The notes under the pieces were generated by a model, which worked only from the letters and a program-made list of their open reading frames with translations, ran no database searches and was not told where the DNA came from. This document shows positions 47,112 to 59,800 of a stretch of DNA of 64,000 nt, in pieces (the stretch's first letter is position 1; each line of letters opens with the position of its first letter). Source of the stretch: Oopsacas minuta (taxonomy: Eukaryota; Porifera; Hexactinellida; Lyssacinosida; Leucopsacidae); the NCBI GenBank assembly GCA_024704765.1, contig JAKMXF010000111.1, forward strand, positions 359,113 through 423,112, written 5' to 3'. Made by a program: the position numbers and the translations under genes.

Positions 47112-49497
47112 CAGGGGTGCCCAACATACGGCCCGCGGGCCAAATCTGGCCCGCGTAATAATTTTATCCGGCCCGCACAAAATTTGCACTTTGTAATATA
47201 TACTATTTCTTCATGAACAATTCCTAAGCCACATTTCGATAGCATTCATACTGGGTGTCGAATTTCAATGTATTTGACATTTTGAGGATTCTTATTGATT
47301 TTAATACACGACAGGTGCATGTGTTTAGTAATAATAATCCTTAGCAGTGTATAAATATAAACTAGTATAATTCTAAGCTTATAATTGAAATTCAGATACT
47401 GCGTTTACTCATCTCCTAAATTACCTGTAGAATATATATATCATTTATATTAATGGAGCCTTGTTCTAAGAAAAGGAAAGTTGATATCGAGAGTAGAACT
47501 TTCAACGACAGCTGGACCGAGAAATACTTTTTCACCAACTTGCTTAATATGCAAGCAAGTCATCGCAGTGATGAAAGAGTACAACATCCAAAGACACTAT
47601 AGTGCTAAACATCAAGATTACAAAGCATGCTCAGGGCAGATACGGAAGGATAGAGTACAATCATTAATAAGGGAACTTTCGGTACAGCAAAATATTTTTA
47701 CAAATACTAATTTCTGAGTCAGAAAAAGCTGTTCGTGCAAGCTTTGCCATTTCCAACCTTATTGCAAAGAAATATAAGCCATTTACTGATGGTGAATTTA
47801 TCAAGGAGTGTCTTATTACTTTGGCGCAAATTATGTGCCCAGAGAAACAGAAGTTATTTGAAAACATTAGCCTTTCAAGAATGACAATTAGCCGTAGGAT
47901 AGAGAACTTATCAACAGACTTAAAACTTACTTTAGAAAAACGTGTGAGTGAGTTCCAGTACTATTCTCTGGCCCTTGATGAGAGCACAGATGCCACTGAT
48001 ACTGCCCAACTTGCTGTTTTTGTAAGAAGAATCGATTCAAAGTTTAATCTTACAGAAGAATTGGCGAACTTACACAGCCTTCACGATAAAACAACTGGAG
48101 TTGATATTTATAAAGCGGTGATGAATGGAATTGATGCTATCGGACTTAAGTTGAATAATTTATGTGAGGTAACGACAGATGGCGCACCATCAATGATTGG
48201 GAAGGAAAGGGGCTTCGTTGCTCTTCTGGAGAAAGAAAGGATCAATTCAGGAAGTAGTACTATGAAATTAGTCACAGTGCATTGTATAATTCACCAGGAA
48301 AATCTCTGTTCAAAGTCATTAATAATGCAGGGTGTAATGGAAATAGTAGTGAAAACTGTCAACTTCATTCGTGCTCGAGGACTCAATCATCGACAATTTC
48401 GAAAACTTTTAGACGAAATGGATTCTCAATATGGAGACCTTCTTTACTATACGGAAGTACGATGGTTAAGTAGGGGTGCGATGCTTCGACGCTTTTATGA
48501 ACTCAAAGAAGAAGTATTTCATTTTATGGAGGAGAAGGGGAAACCAGTTTTTCATCTCAATGATCCATTATGGTTGTGTGACTTGGCATTTTTGGTCGAT
48601 ATCACTCAATATTTGAATAACCTCAACTCAAAATTACAAGGAAAAATCTGCTTATTCACAATTTGTTTGACTTCATTTGCGCTTTTGAAAGAAAGCTCGA
48701 GATATGGGAAAAACAATTAATAGAAGGAAATCTTTATCACTTTGAAACCTTATCAAAACATTCCCCTCCAGATACAGGTGTATACGCAATCGAAATCAAT
48801 TCCCTGCACAAAGAATTCAAGAATAGATTTAAAGATCTTCGTAGCAATATTGTAAACTACGCTATATTCTCAAATCCTTTCTCTTTAGAACCTATTGAAC
48901 TCCCCGAGCATCTCCAGCTAGAATTGGTTGACATGCAATGTAACCAGGACTTGAAAGCAAAATTCAATGATGTCACACTGATGGACTTTTATCAAAAGTA
49001 TTTATCATCATCAGATTACCCCAATCTTATCAAGCATTGTAAGATGATGGCTTGTTTATTTGGGAGCACATACATATGTGAACAACTGTTCTCCCAAATG
49101 AAGCTAGTAAAAAGCAAATGCAGAACTGTTTTAACTGATAGACATCTCGAAGATACATTAAGAATAGCTACTACGGATATGGAACAAAACATCGACCATA
49201 TAGTCAGACCTATGCGTCATCAATCGTCATCCATGTCAAAGTAGTAAATCATTGTCTGTACTCGTATTAGCGGTGGTAAAATGAGTATTCGGGTTTCTTA
49301 TTAGTTAGTATTTTTGATCATTTTCTGTAGTCTGCCAATATTTCATTTGTGTGTTCCCTTTCTGTAGCATTTCCACTTGGATATTCCAACAAATTTTCTC
49401 TAAATAAATCTGAAAATTATAAATTGGTCCATGTGGCCCCACCAAACTATTGAGGAAGCCAATGTGGCCCGAAATTAAATCGAGTTGGGCACCCCTG
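47112..49497 (+). mobile_element. hAT DNA transposon, 2,386 bp (FAM200/ZBED5-like transposase)
   Basis: Ends CAGGGGTGCCCAACATACGG and inverted GGGCACCCCTG. CTTTAGAA is duplicated at 47104-47111 and 49498-49505, the 8 bp expected of hAT elements. The insertion splits an Ig exon of pseudogene C between codons for ALE and ANI. Confidence 0.9.
47453..49244 (+). pseudogene. hAT transposase, frameshifted
   Basis: The frame starts MEPCSKKRKVD with WTEKYFF, then shifts to the zinc-finger part CLICKQVIAVMKEYNIQRHY at 47481-47717, then continues at 47821-48720 with the catalytic core (LALDESTDATDTAQLAVFVR, VTTDGAPSMIGKERG, VHCIIHQENLC, EVRWLSRG). The C-terminal dimerisation domain (YICEQLFSQMKLVKSKCR, LTDRHLEDTLRI) is in the frame at 48663-49244. 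At least three frame changes indicate an inactive copy. It is relatively well preserved, so the insertion is not ancient. Confidence 0.85.
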
Positions 49498-50983
49498 CTT
49501 TAGAAGCTAATATAGCAGGGATATGGGAGAGACCTGACAAAACAAATACTAACGATAATACAATCAATTTTGATGTTTTCACTGTAGCCAATGTTGGTTG
49601 TACAAATTTTATGCTGATGATAGAAACGGAGAATTAACTATACAGATTGTCATTTCTGGTACAGGTAAATATTGTATATATCACGTCTGTAAGTATGTAC
49701 GTCAATAAATATTGTGGAATCCGCCTATTAGCTACTATTTTCATCGACATGGTCATAAAGTGATGGTTTGTATGGTAATTTGTGTGTATAATAGAAAATT
49801 GCTTAATAATAGAACAGAGCTTAGAGAAAAAGTATTGGCTATACAACTAGATATATCTGTCGATCACGGTTGAAGATTTATGATCGTAATGAAGAATAAC
49901 CCAAATAAGTTATTACTTCGTTTTCTGCATTTCCGACAATTTCGATATTTTTACACCGTGATGACGTCATAAAATCACACATCTTGCAGACCGTATTCGG
50001 TTGAACTAATGTAAATTGAAAAAAGTATTGATATACAATATTTCTTCCAGGTAGTAACTTTGCTGAAATGACGTCATCAGGAGTATACAACTTACTCTCT
50101 GGTTATGAAGTGTTCTATACTGATACTACATTAATTTGTACTACAAGTGATACAACTGTACCTCAATGGAGTTATGTAGGAATTCCAAGTGGTAACAATG
50201 CATCATTAGGCATATGGAATTCTGATACAGGGATAAGTACATTGAATATACAAACAACAGCATAGGGATATTTTACATATATTGTAGGAGCGACCTACGC
50301 CATCACTGCATCTGTATTTGATCCTAGTATTACAACAGGTAAGATAGAAATAGAATGTGTATTAGTAAAATGAGTATTTGATCAGAGATGGAACTGGTTG
50401 GCATTTTTATGACCCGACCCGACTGGCCTGTCAACCGATTGTCCGATCAATCTTATGCAACACTAAATAATAATGAATGAGCATAAATCTTATTAATCAT
50501 GTTATATTATATTATGAATCACTTCAATAACGAAAATAGACCTCATTACAAGTGTTATAAGCCTTATTTAAGTTATTTCGAGTATCAAATTAGTTCAACC
50601 GGTCGGTGAACCTTGGCCGGTTCCATCTTTATATTTGAACATATTCATGTGTAATTAGTTGTGAAGCAAGGAGGAAATACTCATACTCATACTCTAAGGA
50701 AGTAGATTCTTCAGATATACAACTGTTATGTACAAATGCTATGGACAGAGCATTACCTGATATGAAATGGAGTTCTTTTGAGAATCCTGTAGTTCTCAAT
50801 AATGTACCAAACCAAGAATATGATACATTTGAATGTAAATTAGGATCTGGTGTTATACTAAGTGTAGATCTATTAGTACAAGGTGAGTACCTGTATTTTA
50901 CTTTCAATAAACTTTGAATGTATTATTCCAAAATTGGTTGGTTTCAATAGGTCCATCGGAGATAATATTATTCTCTACACCGG

Positions 50984-53900
50984 TGTCAGAGGGGCAGTGG
51001 TCCCCCGGGTGAGCTGTCCCCCCGGACTTGTGGCACTAGGGTCAGTAGTCCTCCTTTTGGGTCAGAAGTCCCCTTTCGGCACTAGGGTTAGTAGTCCTCG
51101 GGTTGTATGTAGAAAATACCAAATTAGTAAATACAAGTGATACTTTATTGGGAGTACTTATATAAAGCTGAGCTATAGTAGAGCACAGTTTTTTGTCTAA
51201 TAGAAAATCAGAAAACCGGAAGGTGTTAGTCAAAGTCGGGAGGTGTTAGTTCAAAACCAATAAAAATTCAATAGAGAAAAAACTGTGCTCTAGTAGAGCT
51301 GAGCTATATATAAGTAACCTCTACTTTATTATACTTGTAGATGTTGCATATACCACAGAGTGATTTACGTGACAAATTTATATTGGAACTTACGATAACA
51401 TTCAAAAACTCATTGGTTGAGTATATATTAGTATACATTTGAAGTTATACTGTAATTTCTCAATTTTCTTGCATTTGATTATCTACAATATGTTTGAAGT
51501 TTTGTATGATCAGATATACGAATATTCAGCTTTTAAACGCTATCCTTTAAATTCTTCCAAAAACGAACGCCGAATTATTCGTCGGAAAAGTTATGAACAT
51601 TTCTTCACAGCTGATGGCCTGTTGCACTACTCTGCAGTTAGCACTACGAAAGCACTAAAATCAGCCAACCCATTAGATAGAACATGGAGAACCGTTGTAC
51701 GTTCATGCGATGAGGGAGAAAGGGTTTTAGAATCTTGCCATTCCAGTGACTTTGGTGAGTATATTAGTAATTCATTTACAACAATGTAATAGAACTATAA
51801 TTTCTTCCATAGAAGTAATTTCTTTTACAGTTTAAAATTATCTAGGTGGACATTTTGGGCGAGACAAAACGTACGAAAAAGTTGCAGCCCGTTTTTACTG
51901 GCCTAATATGTACAATGATGTACGTAAATATGTTGCAGCTTGCGACATTTGTCAGAGAGTGAATGAATCTGGAAATTTTATAAAGGCTAAAGCTCCCTTA
52001 CATCCGATAAAAGTTGATCCAGAGGTATGGAAAATGGTACGTTCTTCTGTCGATTTTCATTCGCACCGTTCTAATTTTACATCGATGTCTTTTTAACTTT
52101 TATAGGTGGGAGTTGATTTGATTGGACCACTTACAATGACACCAAGAGGTAATAAATACATTATTACCCTGGTTGATTACTTCTCAAAGTGGCCAGAAGC
52201 AGATGCATTACCAGATAAGAGTGCTAAAGGTGTTGCTCTCTTTCTTTATAAGACTATGTGCCGGTTTGGATGCACTCAGGTAGTTATCAGCGATCAGGGT
52301 AGAGAATTCGTTAACAAAGTGAATCAAGAGCTATTTGATCTAACTAAAACAACTCATAGAATTTCTACCGCCTACCACCCTCAAACAAATGGTTTAGTTG
52401 AGCGATTTAACCAGACCATTCAACGCGCTCTCCTAAAGCTTGTAATAAAAGAACAAGATAATTGGGATATGTACATTGATGGAGTTCTATTTGCATATAG
52501 AACATCTGTACAAAAGACAACAAAAAAATCGCCTTTCGAAATAATGTACCTTCGGTGAGATATTTGTAACTGTTCTATGCTAGAATTTTTAACTCGATTA
52601 CATTCTACAGTGAAGCTATCCTGCCGATTGAGATGGATTTTATGCCTGAATATCTAAATATCCCTGCGGACCCTAACATAGATGCATTTATTTGCCAGAT
52701 GAATAACATAAAGAAGTCGCTTTATGGAAAGGTTGATAAGAATATCCAGGAGGGACAGGAAAAACAGAAGAATGAGTATGATAAAAAACAAAAGCAATCT
52801 AAAGTAAGTCTTCTTAAGAATTATTTAGTATTTACATACCAGTTTATATGTTTTGCTCTAGAATTTTAAACCAGGTACACTAGTTCTCCTTCGAAATAGT
52901 GCTAAGGATGGAAGAAAGGGTGATAAATTTCGAATGCGGTATCTTGGACCATATGAAATTTTTCAAGATATTGGGAAGGGAGTTTACAAGCTTCGCAATT
53001 GTGTAACCGGAATTCTCCTCAAAAAAACTCAGAATATCTCCCGTCTAAAGTTGTACTGCAAGAAGAAATTTCAAATCAGATCGAATCATGTATCAGGCTA
53101 CAGATATTCAAAACAAAGAGCGATGCAAACTGGAATTGTAGAGTCTGAAAACGAACTGTGTGAGAAGGAACCGAAAGAAGAACTTGTCATTTCTGTTGAC
53201 AGAAAAGACAACGTAAGTAATCATTCTATATAAATTTAGGACAATCAACGCAAACAATTCAACCTCAATAATCATGGTTGATACAAAATGGTTTGTGTAG
53301 CTTCTCTTTAGTTTAAAATTTTCATTCTGAACTCTAAATCGAGAAATTATCCGTTAGAATATACACAATTTCATAAAATCACCTGATAGTCCCCCTTACA
53401 CGAATAAAGTCTACCTTCTTTAATAGGAGTCAATAAACGGTACAATATCTTCAAGTCCTCCATCACCATCTCCATTCTGGGTGCACAATCTGTATCTCAG
53501 CCCAACTGATGAGCTAGAAATACTAAATGGACTTTGGCTGACAGATAAACACATTGTTGCGGCTCAAAAATTGTTGAAAAACCAGCACCCACTTACAAAT
53601 GGGCTTGAAGATCCCCTCATGCTTGCAGAAAAGCTTTCATATAAATCAACTTCAATCTCATTTGTCCAGATTGTCAACTTAGGTAGGACACACTGGGTCT
53701 GTGTCTCAAGCTTTAATTGTCTACCTGGAATTGTGGATGTTTATGATAGCATTCCAGCATGTTCTCTGGGTTCGTTATCTTTGAGAAAACAAGTGGCCTC
53801 AATAATTAAAACAACTGAACGCAGTTTTGAACTACATTTTGTTGAAACTCAAAGACAATCAGGGGGAACAGATTGTGGACTATTTTCTATAGCCTTTGCT

Positions 53901-54332
53901 ACAGCACTATGCCAAGGCATTGACCCTCATACGTGCTCCTTTGATCAAACTCAGATGAGGATACATCTGCACAGCTGTCTAGAACAATTGAACATGACTC
54001 TGTTCCCTTCTTCAAAAAAGCCACGTCGAAAGTGCACGAAGAGATGGCAGAGAAAGATCGTAGTAGCAAACTGAGTAGAAATATTTGAATTTGAAATAGG
54101 TTTCACTAGTACAATACAAAGGTATTTAGAAAGTAGATAATATCTTTGGATAAATCCGCACTAGTGCCAGAGGTCCGCTGGGGGACATCTGACCCAAAGT
54201 GGGGACTACTTACCCTAGTGCCAGAGGTCCGGGGGACACTCCACACTAGTGCCATTCGTCGGCGGGACTCCTTGCCCTAGTGCCACTAGTCCGGGGGGAC
54301 AGAATTTAGGGAGGACACATGACACTACCACA
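50984..54332 (+). mobile_element. Ginger-like cut-and-paste transposon, 3,349 bp
   Basis: CCGG is duplicated at 50980-50983 and 54333-54336. Termini start TGT and share an inner block, TGTCCCCCCGGACT followed by GTGGCACTAGGG, at the same distance from both ends, with further GC-rich subterminal repeats. Joining the sequence outside the element, with one CCGG, restores the reading frame of an Ig exon of pseudogene C, which proves the boundaries. The encoded gene has an integrase related to Gypsy retroelement integrases, but no reverse transcriptase or LTR is present. Confidence 0.85.
51439..54074 (+). CDS. Ginger-like transposase: H2C2 finger, DD35E integrase, Ulp1-like protease
   Basis: Open frames join through short GT-AG introns. 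The start to about 51753 ends in CHSSDFG. An exon from about 51845 gives GGHFGRDKTYEKV with C-x-x-C (H2C2 zinc finger). Exon 52107-52555 holds the core: GVDLIGPL (Asp), ISDQGREF (Asp) and LVERFN (Glu, 35 residues after the second Asp). Further exons at about 52612-52803 and 52864-53213 give FKPGTLVLLRN and YLGPYEI, a Gypsy-type C-terminal domain. The last exon, from about 53428 to 54074, has THWVC, a VDVYDS Asp region, and QSGGTDCGLFS, the His-Asp-Gln-Cys order of Ulp1-type (C48) cysteine proteases. I found no stop or frameshift once the introns are removed. The exact first exon is uncertain. Confidence 0.75.
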
Positions 54333-54637
54333 CCGGATACAGTATATTCTAAGTTGCCTAATGAGATGAATAGAGCTCAAATATTGGCATTATCTCAGGA
54401 TGTTTTGCTGGAAACTGACCTCAAAGGAAGATGGGAAATTGATGGTTCTTCAATCAATAACAGTTAAATCCTATTTAAGCCATTTACTGTAGATATGGGT
54501 GGTTTGTACAAGTACTATGTAATTGGTTGGGGTGGTACAGAAGCTTGGCAATTCAAATTGAGATTTTAACTTCAGGTAAGTGAATAAATTGTAGTAAATA
54601 TTATTATTATATATCAATTTATGCTATATATAATATA

Positions 54638-55971
54638 ACGGGTGAGCACTAAAATTTTAGACATATTTTATAGTTCATCATAACAACGAGATATTTCCAA
54701 ATTCATAAATCTTTGTTCACCAATGCATTATTTGTATATAGATTTCAAATTCAATCCATTTTCGATTATTTTAGAACATAGCATCTGGAGATGGATCATA
54801 TGAAAGTGACACAACGGCGACACATTATTGGACAATTTTTTCTTAAAAATTATGAGCATGGGATTTCTTATACAGTTAAGCATTTTTTGGCGTTTGGAAT
54901 CGCAAGATCTACTACCTACAACATCATTTCTACCATCAAGAATAGAAGAACCCTAAACAGGAAGTTGGGTAGCGGTCACAAGTCTGTCAAAATGCCCAAG
55001 AGGCTCCGGCGATCTCTATTGTGCAAAATTAGCAATAAAATAGGAGTCTCCACCAGAAAAATGACTCGAAAATTCGATATCTCTCAATCATATGTTCGTT
55101 TGATTATCAAAGAGAATGGTGTTACATATCGTAAATATAAGCGAGTCCCAGATAGCAAACCTGAACAAGAATTGAGGGCTAAGTCCAGGTGTCTAAAATT
55201 ACGGAGAGACTTTTTCCCCCATCAAGCACAACTCAAATTGTAATGGATGACGAATCGTATTTCGGACTAAAGGATGACAATATCAATGTCAATAAGGGTT
55301 ATTATATTTCAGAATCTCTCTTAGCCAAGTCTCTGAATCCTAGAATCAGTTATATTCGTAAATCCAAGTACCCACCTAGACTTTAAATTGGTTAGCAATT
55401 TCAAACGAAGGCTTATCGGAGCCATACTTTTGTCCTCGGAATCTTTCAGTTACTGGCGAAATTTACCGAAATCAATGCATAAAAAAGCATCTAATTCCTT
55501 TCTTAGAAAAGTTTCATGATGAGGGTGAACATTACTTCTGGCCTGATCTAGCAAGTAGCCATTATGCGAAAGATACGCTTAAACTTCTTGAAGATCTAAA
55601 TATCCCATATATTCCAAAATCTGCTAACCCTCCTAATACACCTCAATTAAGGCCAATTGAGGATTTCTGGGGCTATTTGAAATCCAAAGTTTATGAAGGT
55701 GGGTGGGAAGCTAAATCCTTCAGAATGTTGAAGCAAAGGATTCGGAAATCAATCAGGCAAGTGGAATTTTCAATTGTCCAAAGGCTATTTTCAAGTGTCA
55801 AGACTAATATCCGAAAATCTGCAGACAATGGCCCATTAGCAGCGATCCATTGAGTTCTAGCTAAATTACAATGTAATTAAACAAATATGATCGAATTATA
55901 CAATGCTCTGTTGATAATTGATACATGCTCAAACAGGATGAAATTTGTCTAATTTTTTAGTGCTCACCCGT
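54638..55971 (+). mobile_element. Tc1/mariner transposon, 1,334 bp, TA-flanked
   Basis: Ends ACGGGTGAGCACTAAAATTT and inverted AATTTTTTAGTGCTCACCCGT, with TA at 54636-54637 and 55972-55973. The size is typical of the superfamily. It lies in what would be the intron following the last recognised exon of pseudogene C. Confidence 0.9.
54791..55853 (+). pseudogene. Tc1/mariner transposase, DD37E-like, frameshifted
   Basis: N-terminal HTH region at 54791-55243 (GIARSTTYNIISTIKNRRT, MTRKFDISQSYVRLI). A frame change near 55200 leads to VMDDESYFGLKDD (first Asp), another near 55385 leads to ISNEGLSEPYFCP, then FWPDLASSHYAKD (second Asp) and TPQLRPIEDFWG. If the Glu of PIED is the third residue, as in NPIENLW of Tc1, the spacing is 37 residues. 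Two frameshifts make the copy inactive. Confidence 0.8.
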
Positions 55972-55978
55972 TATGCAG

Positions 55979-56795
55979 TAACACTTGAATCCATTGAAAT
56001 AGTTATAACCCAAAATACTGATAATCCTAGTTCACATACCACAATCACACTCCATAGCAACCAAAAATGGTGCGGTGAGTATCACAATAGTGCTCTTATA
56101 TCTGGCGAATTTCCCTCTGAAGTGGACACAATCTGATACAGTGATAATAAGGTTATCGGTGTAATTACAGTGGCAGATAGGAGGCCCCCTAGAGATTGGA
56201 ATGTTACTGGATGGGTTGTTTGGTATAGAACTGAAACTGTGAGTGGGGAGCTTGATAAGATCAGGAGTGTACCCTTGAGGATCAGGGAAGCTGCTGCTAA
56301 AAACTGAAGGCGAATTATCTCCCTCCATATTGAGCGAGTTTCCTGTGACGGCCAAACATCCACTTCAACAAATCTACTTGATATTTATGGCTAATTACGT
56401 GACGAATTCCTGAATAATGGACATGTAAACAACAACAAATATTCTCCCCATCAGATTTAGAGTATACACAGAGTACTGTAAGCTGATAGTCTATTGGTTG
56501 ATTGTTAAGCCTATCTGAGGCTGTAATTTGATTGGTGAGAAGAAATTAACAGAATTCTATTTTTAGCAAATCAGGTAGGTCTATTAGGGAACAAAAGTGT
56601 CTCTTTGGCCCAATTATATCCCTGGTGGCACGATAGATATGACACAATTAGCACCAGAAGATAGCTACTATTCATTTATGCAATTAGAATTGAACTAAGC
56701 ATATACTAGTCATATTTCTAGAATATGACTAGTAATAAATTTGTATGTACAGAATCTGTATATAAAGATGTTATAATGAATAGTAAATATACATA
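55979..56795. other. unassigned region, possible exon debris of pseudogene C
   Basis: Just past the mariner element, an acceptor-like tatgcag precedes a phase-1-compatible frame (VTLESIEIVITQN, stop at 56134-56136). It has no clear Ig or lectin motif. Frames on the other strand (56032-56363) are also unrecognised. Confidence 0.3.
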
Positions 56796-56867
56796 TGGCA
56801 GAGACACAAACTATTTCAAACCTCTTAGCGTTTAGTATCAAATCCATAATGCTAAATTCATTCCTAC

Positions 56868-59800
56868 CAGGGACGGACTGGCGTACGGGGAGACCGGGAG
56901 ATTTCCCGGTGGGCCGGTGAGCTTCTGACACCCCCTACGCAAAACCTTTCAAACACAATATCAGAACTGGGTCCACACCTGTACCATGTAAATACTGTTG
57001 AGCGATCGAAAATATGGAGATTTTTAGTGTCAGCCCCTAACATTAGTTTTCAATTTAATTATACTATTCAGTTCTCAATTCTTAGATTATTTAATATTAT
57101 TACTCCAAATAACGTTATGGCAGATGGATATAACAAGCAGAAAAGGAAAGGAGGAGCTGAAAAAATTCGGGAAAAAAGAGGTTACAGCTCAAAGATGCTG
57201 CTAATCAACCTGGACAGCAGAGAATTGGATCGAGAACTTCATCTGAATCCAATATACCTGTGAAAATCGGGGTCTGTATTGCTGTAGCTGAGTCCTCAAT
57301 TACCAAAACAGGTAGTGAACAAATACAAAAATGTAGTATAGAATGTCAAGGATCTGATACTGATTCCAGTGGAGAACAGATGGATGACTACACTTCAGAA
57401 GCTCATGTTGCTGTCCCGACTAATGTACTCAGAGCTGAAATCGGGACGACATCATATGAAGATGAATTGACTATGGAGCAATCCCAGGAATATAGGGAAG
57501 AAGCGCATAATGTTGGCTTACCAGAATGTGTAGATGCATATTTCACCAAACCTACAGAAAATGAGAGAAATTCCTTTTTCCATTACCACCCACAAAAACC
57601 ACTTACTAAGATTCCATTCAATCCAGAAAAAGCATAAAAGAGGGGGTGGTTTTTCACGTCATTGGTTAACATATTCTGAATCTAAAGAGGCTTTATTTTG
57701 TTCTGTCTGTCTGGCATTTAGCAAACCGTCTGAGTCCAACAAATTTACTCTTGGAATGAGTACTTGGAAGCATGTTTATCAAAGAATTGAAGAACATGAA
57801 AGTTCTCAATATCACAAGCAAAATATAGATGCTTTCTTAATACGCTCTTCTGAATGTGATATTTCCTTTCTTTTGGTAAGAGACGCTACAAATATACGCA
57901 AATCACAGGTTATTCAAAAACGCAGAGTTATGGAACGAATTATTGATATACTCATGTTCATAGGAAAGCGTGGTCTGAGTTACAGAGGTAATAAGGCTGA
58001 AAGTGCCTTTCTTTTGGATGATCCGTTAATTGATCATAGTAATTTTTTAGAACTTTTATTGTTACTGTCAAAATACGATGAAATACTAAGAGTTCATCTT
58101 GACAAAGTAATATGTAAGAGCAAGAAGAGACACAGTTCGCTTTGTGAAGGTCAAAAAGGCCGTGGATCTCTCATCACCCTTATTTCCAAAACTACGTTAA
58201 ACTATATTCTTGAGACAATCCATCAGTTGCAGCTTGATTTAATAGTTCAAGAAGTGAAAAAGCCGGGATCTACTCCATTCAGATCGATACAACTCAAGAT
58301 ATTACAACTACAGATCAGTGTTCAGTAATTATTCGTTATGTAACTGATCAAGTACATGAATGTCTTCTTGCTTTCGTAGCCAGTAACTCAGGTAAGGGGT
58401 CAAGGTTATTCGAAATGCTTCACACTATTTTGAAAACCAAGAATTTGAAGATTTCTCATTGCGTTTCTGACAATACTGATGGTGCAGCCAACATGGCTGG
58501 ACAATATAATGGCCTCAACGCATGGATAAAACAGGCATCGCCTAATCATATTCATGTATGGTGTTATGCACATGTATTAAATCTGGTCATCACAGAAGCC
58601 ACATCCTCAAATTCAACTTCTATTTCTCTTTTTGGAATACTGAACTCCTGCGCTACTTTTTTCTCTAATTCCTACTTGAGAATGAACGCCTGGAAAGGCA
58701 ATCTCAGTGAATCAAAAGGATCACATAAGCTGAAACGACTTCAGGCAATAGGAACTACTCGTTGGTGGTCAAAAGACAGAGCACTAAAAAATATTTTTTG
58801 GGAATTGGAAAGATCCTTTCAATGCATTATTTGTAAATCTTATTGAAGTTTTGGATTCAATCTCCAAAGCAGCTGAAATGAACGTAAAGGCAAGGTTTGA
58901 TGCTCAGGCATTACTGAGTGGCCTAATAAAATATGAAACAATTTTGGTTGCACATATTTACCTTAGATTATTTCAAGTGACTACTCCACTTTCTGAATAC
59001 CTTCAAACTTCTGGTCTCGACTTCATACAAGCTCAAGGAATGACTGTAACAACTATGGAATCCCTTAGGAGAATGGAAGATGAATTTGAGTCCATTATAC
59101 TTACTGCTAACAAATTCATTGAATCTCAAAATGAAAAGCTAGAATTATTAGACTGTGATATTTTCTTGATAATTCACTTCCTCTTAGAAGATACAGAAAG
59201 AAAAATATAATGCCAGGTGATGAAGCACCGGATGAGTCACCAACTGATGCACTGGAAAGATTTAACATCGAAACTTCTAATGTAATTATAGATACAACTA
59301 TACAAGGTATAGAAAGAAGGTTTCGAATACATGAAGATCTCTATGCTTCGATTTCTTACTTTGATCCTCGCAATTTTAACAAGATAAAGTTACAAAATAC
59401 CTTGCCGGATTCCGCACTAGAAAAGGTGTCTACTTTACTTAAACAACATTTTCCAGAAATCATAGTGGATGATTTAAGAAATGAACTCATTTCTCTTGCT
59501 AATACAGCATTCCAGAAAGTTCTGCCTGAAAACTATCAAACACTAGTTGAAAATGAAAGTGATGATCTGGAAACGGGACACGAAAAGAGCTGCAAGAACT
59601 GTATGACATGTGTTTACACGTGTCTATTAAGATACAATATGTATGTAAGATCATACCCTACACTTTTTGCAGCTTACAAGTTTCTATTGACAATATCAGT
59701 TACACAAGTTGCATGTGAACGATCGTTCTCTAAATTGAAGCACATCAAAACAAAATATCGCAATCTTCTAACACAAGAACACCCGGAGGGATTCATGATG

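Larger units (their letters stand above)
46607..54575 (+). pseudogene. pseudogene C: decayed lectin-less Ig receptor of the same family
   Basis: Plus-strand remains of five exons: a signal peptide (46607-46694; MRTEYLFILIVFVLQILSA; 88 bp, as in gene A), Ig3-type (47009-49664), Ig1-type (50051-50338), Ig2-type (50659-50881) and Ig3-type (50951-54575). All borders are phase-1 GT-AG sites. Lesions: a 2.4-kb hAT element and two frameshifts in exon 2; TAG at 50263-50265 in exon 3 where paralogues have Lys or Gln before GYF/GYY; a frameshift in exon 4; a 3.3-kb Ginger-like element, a nonsense codon and a frameshift in exon 5. No lectin exon, helix or tail was recognised downstream. Confidence 0.75.
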
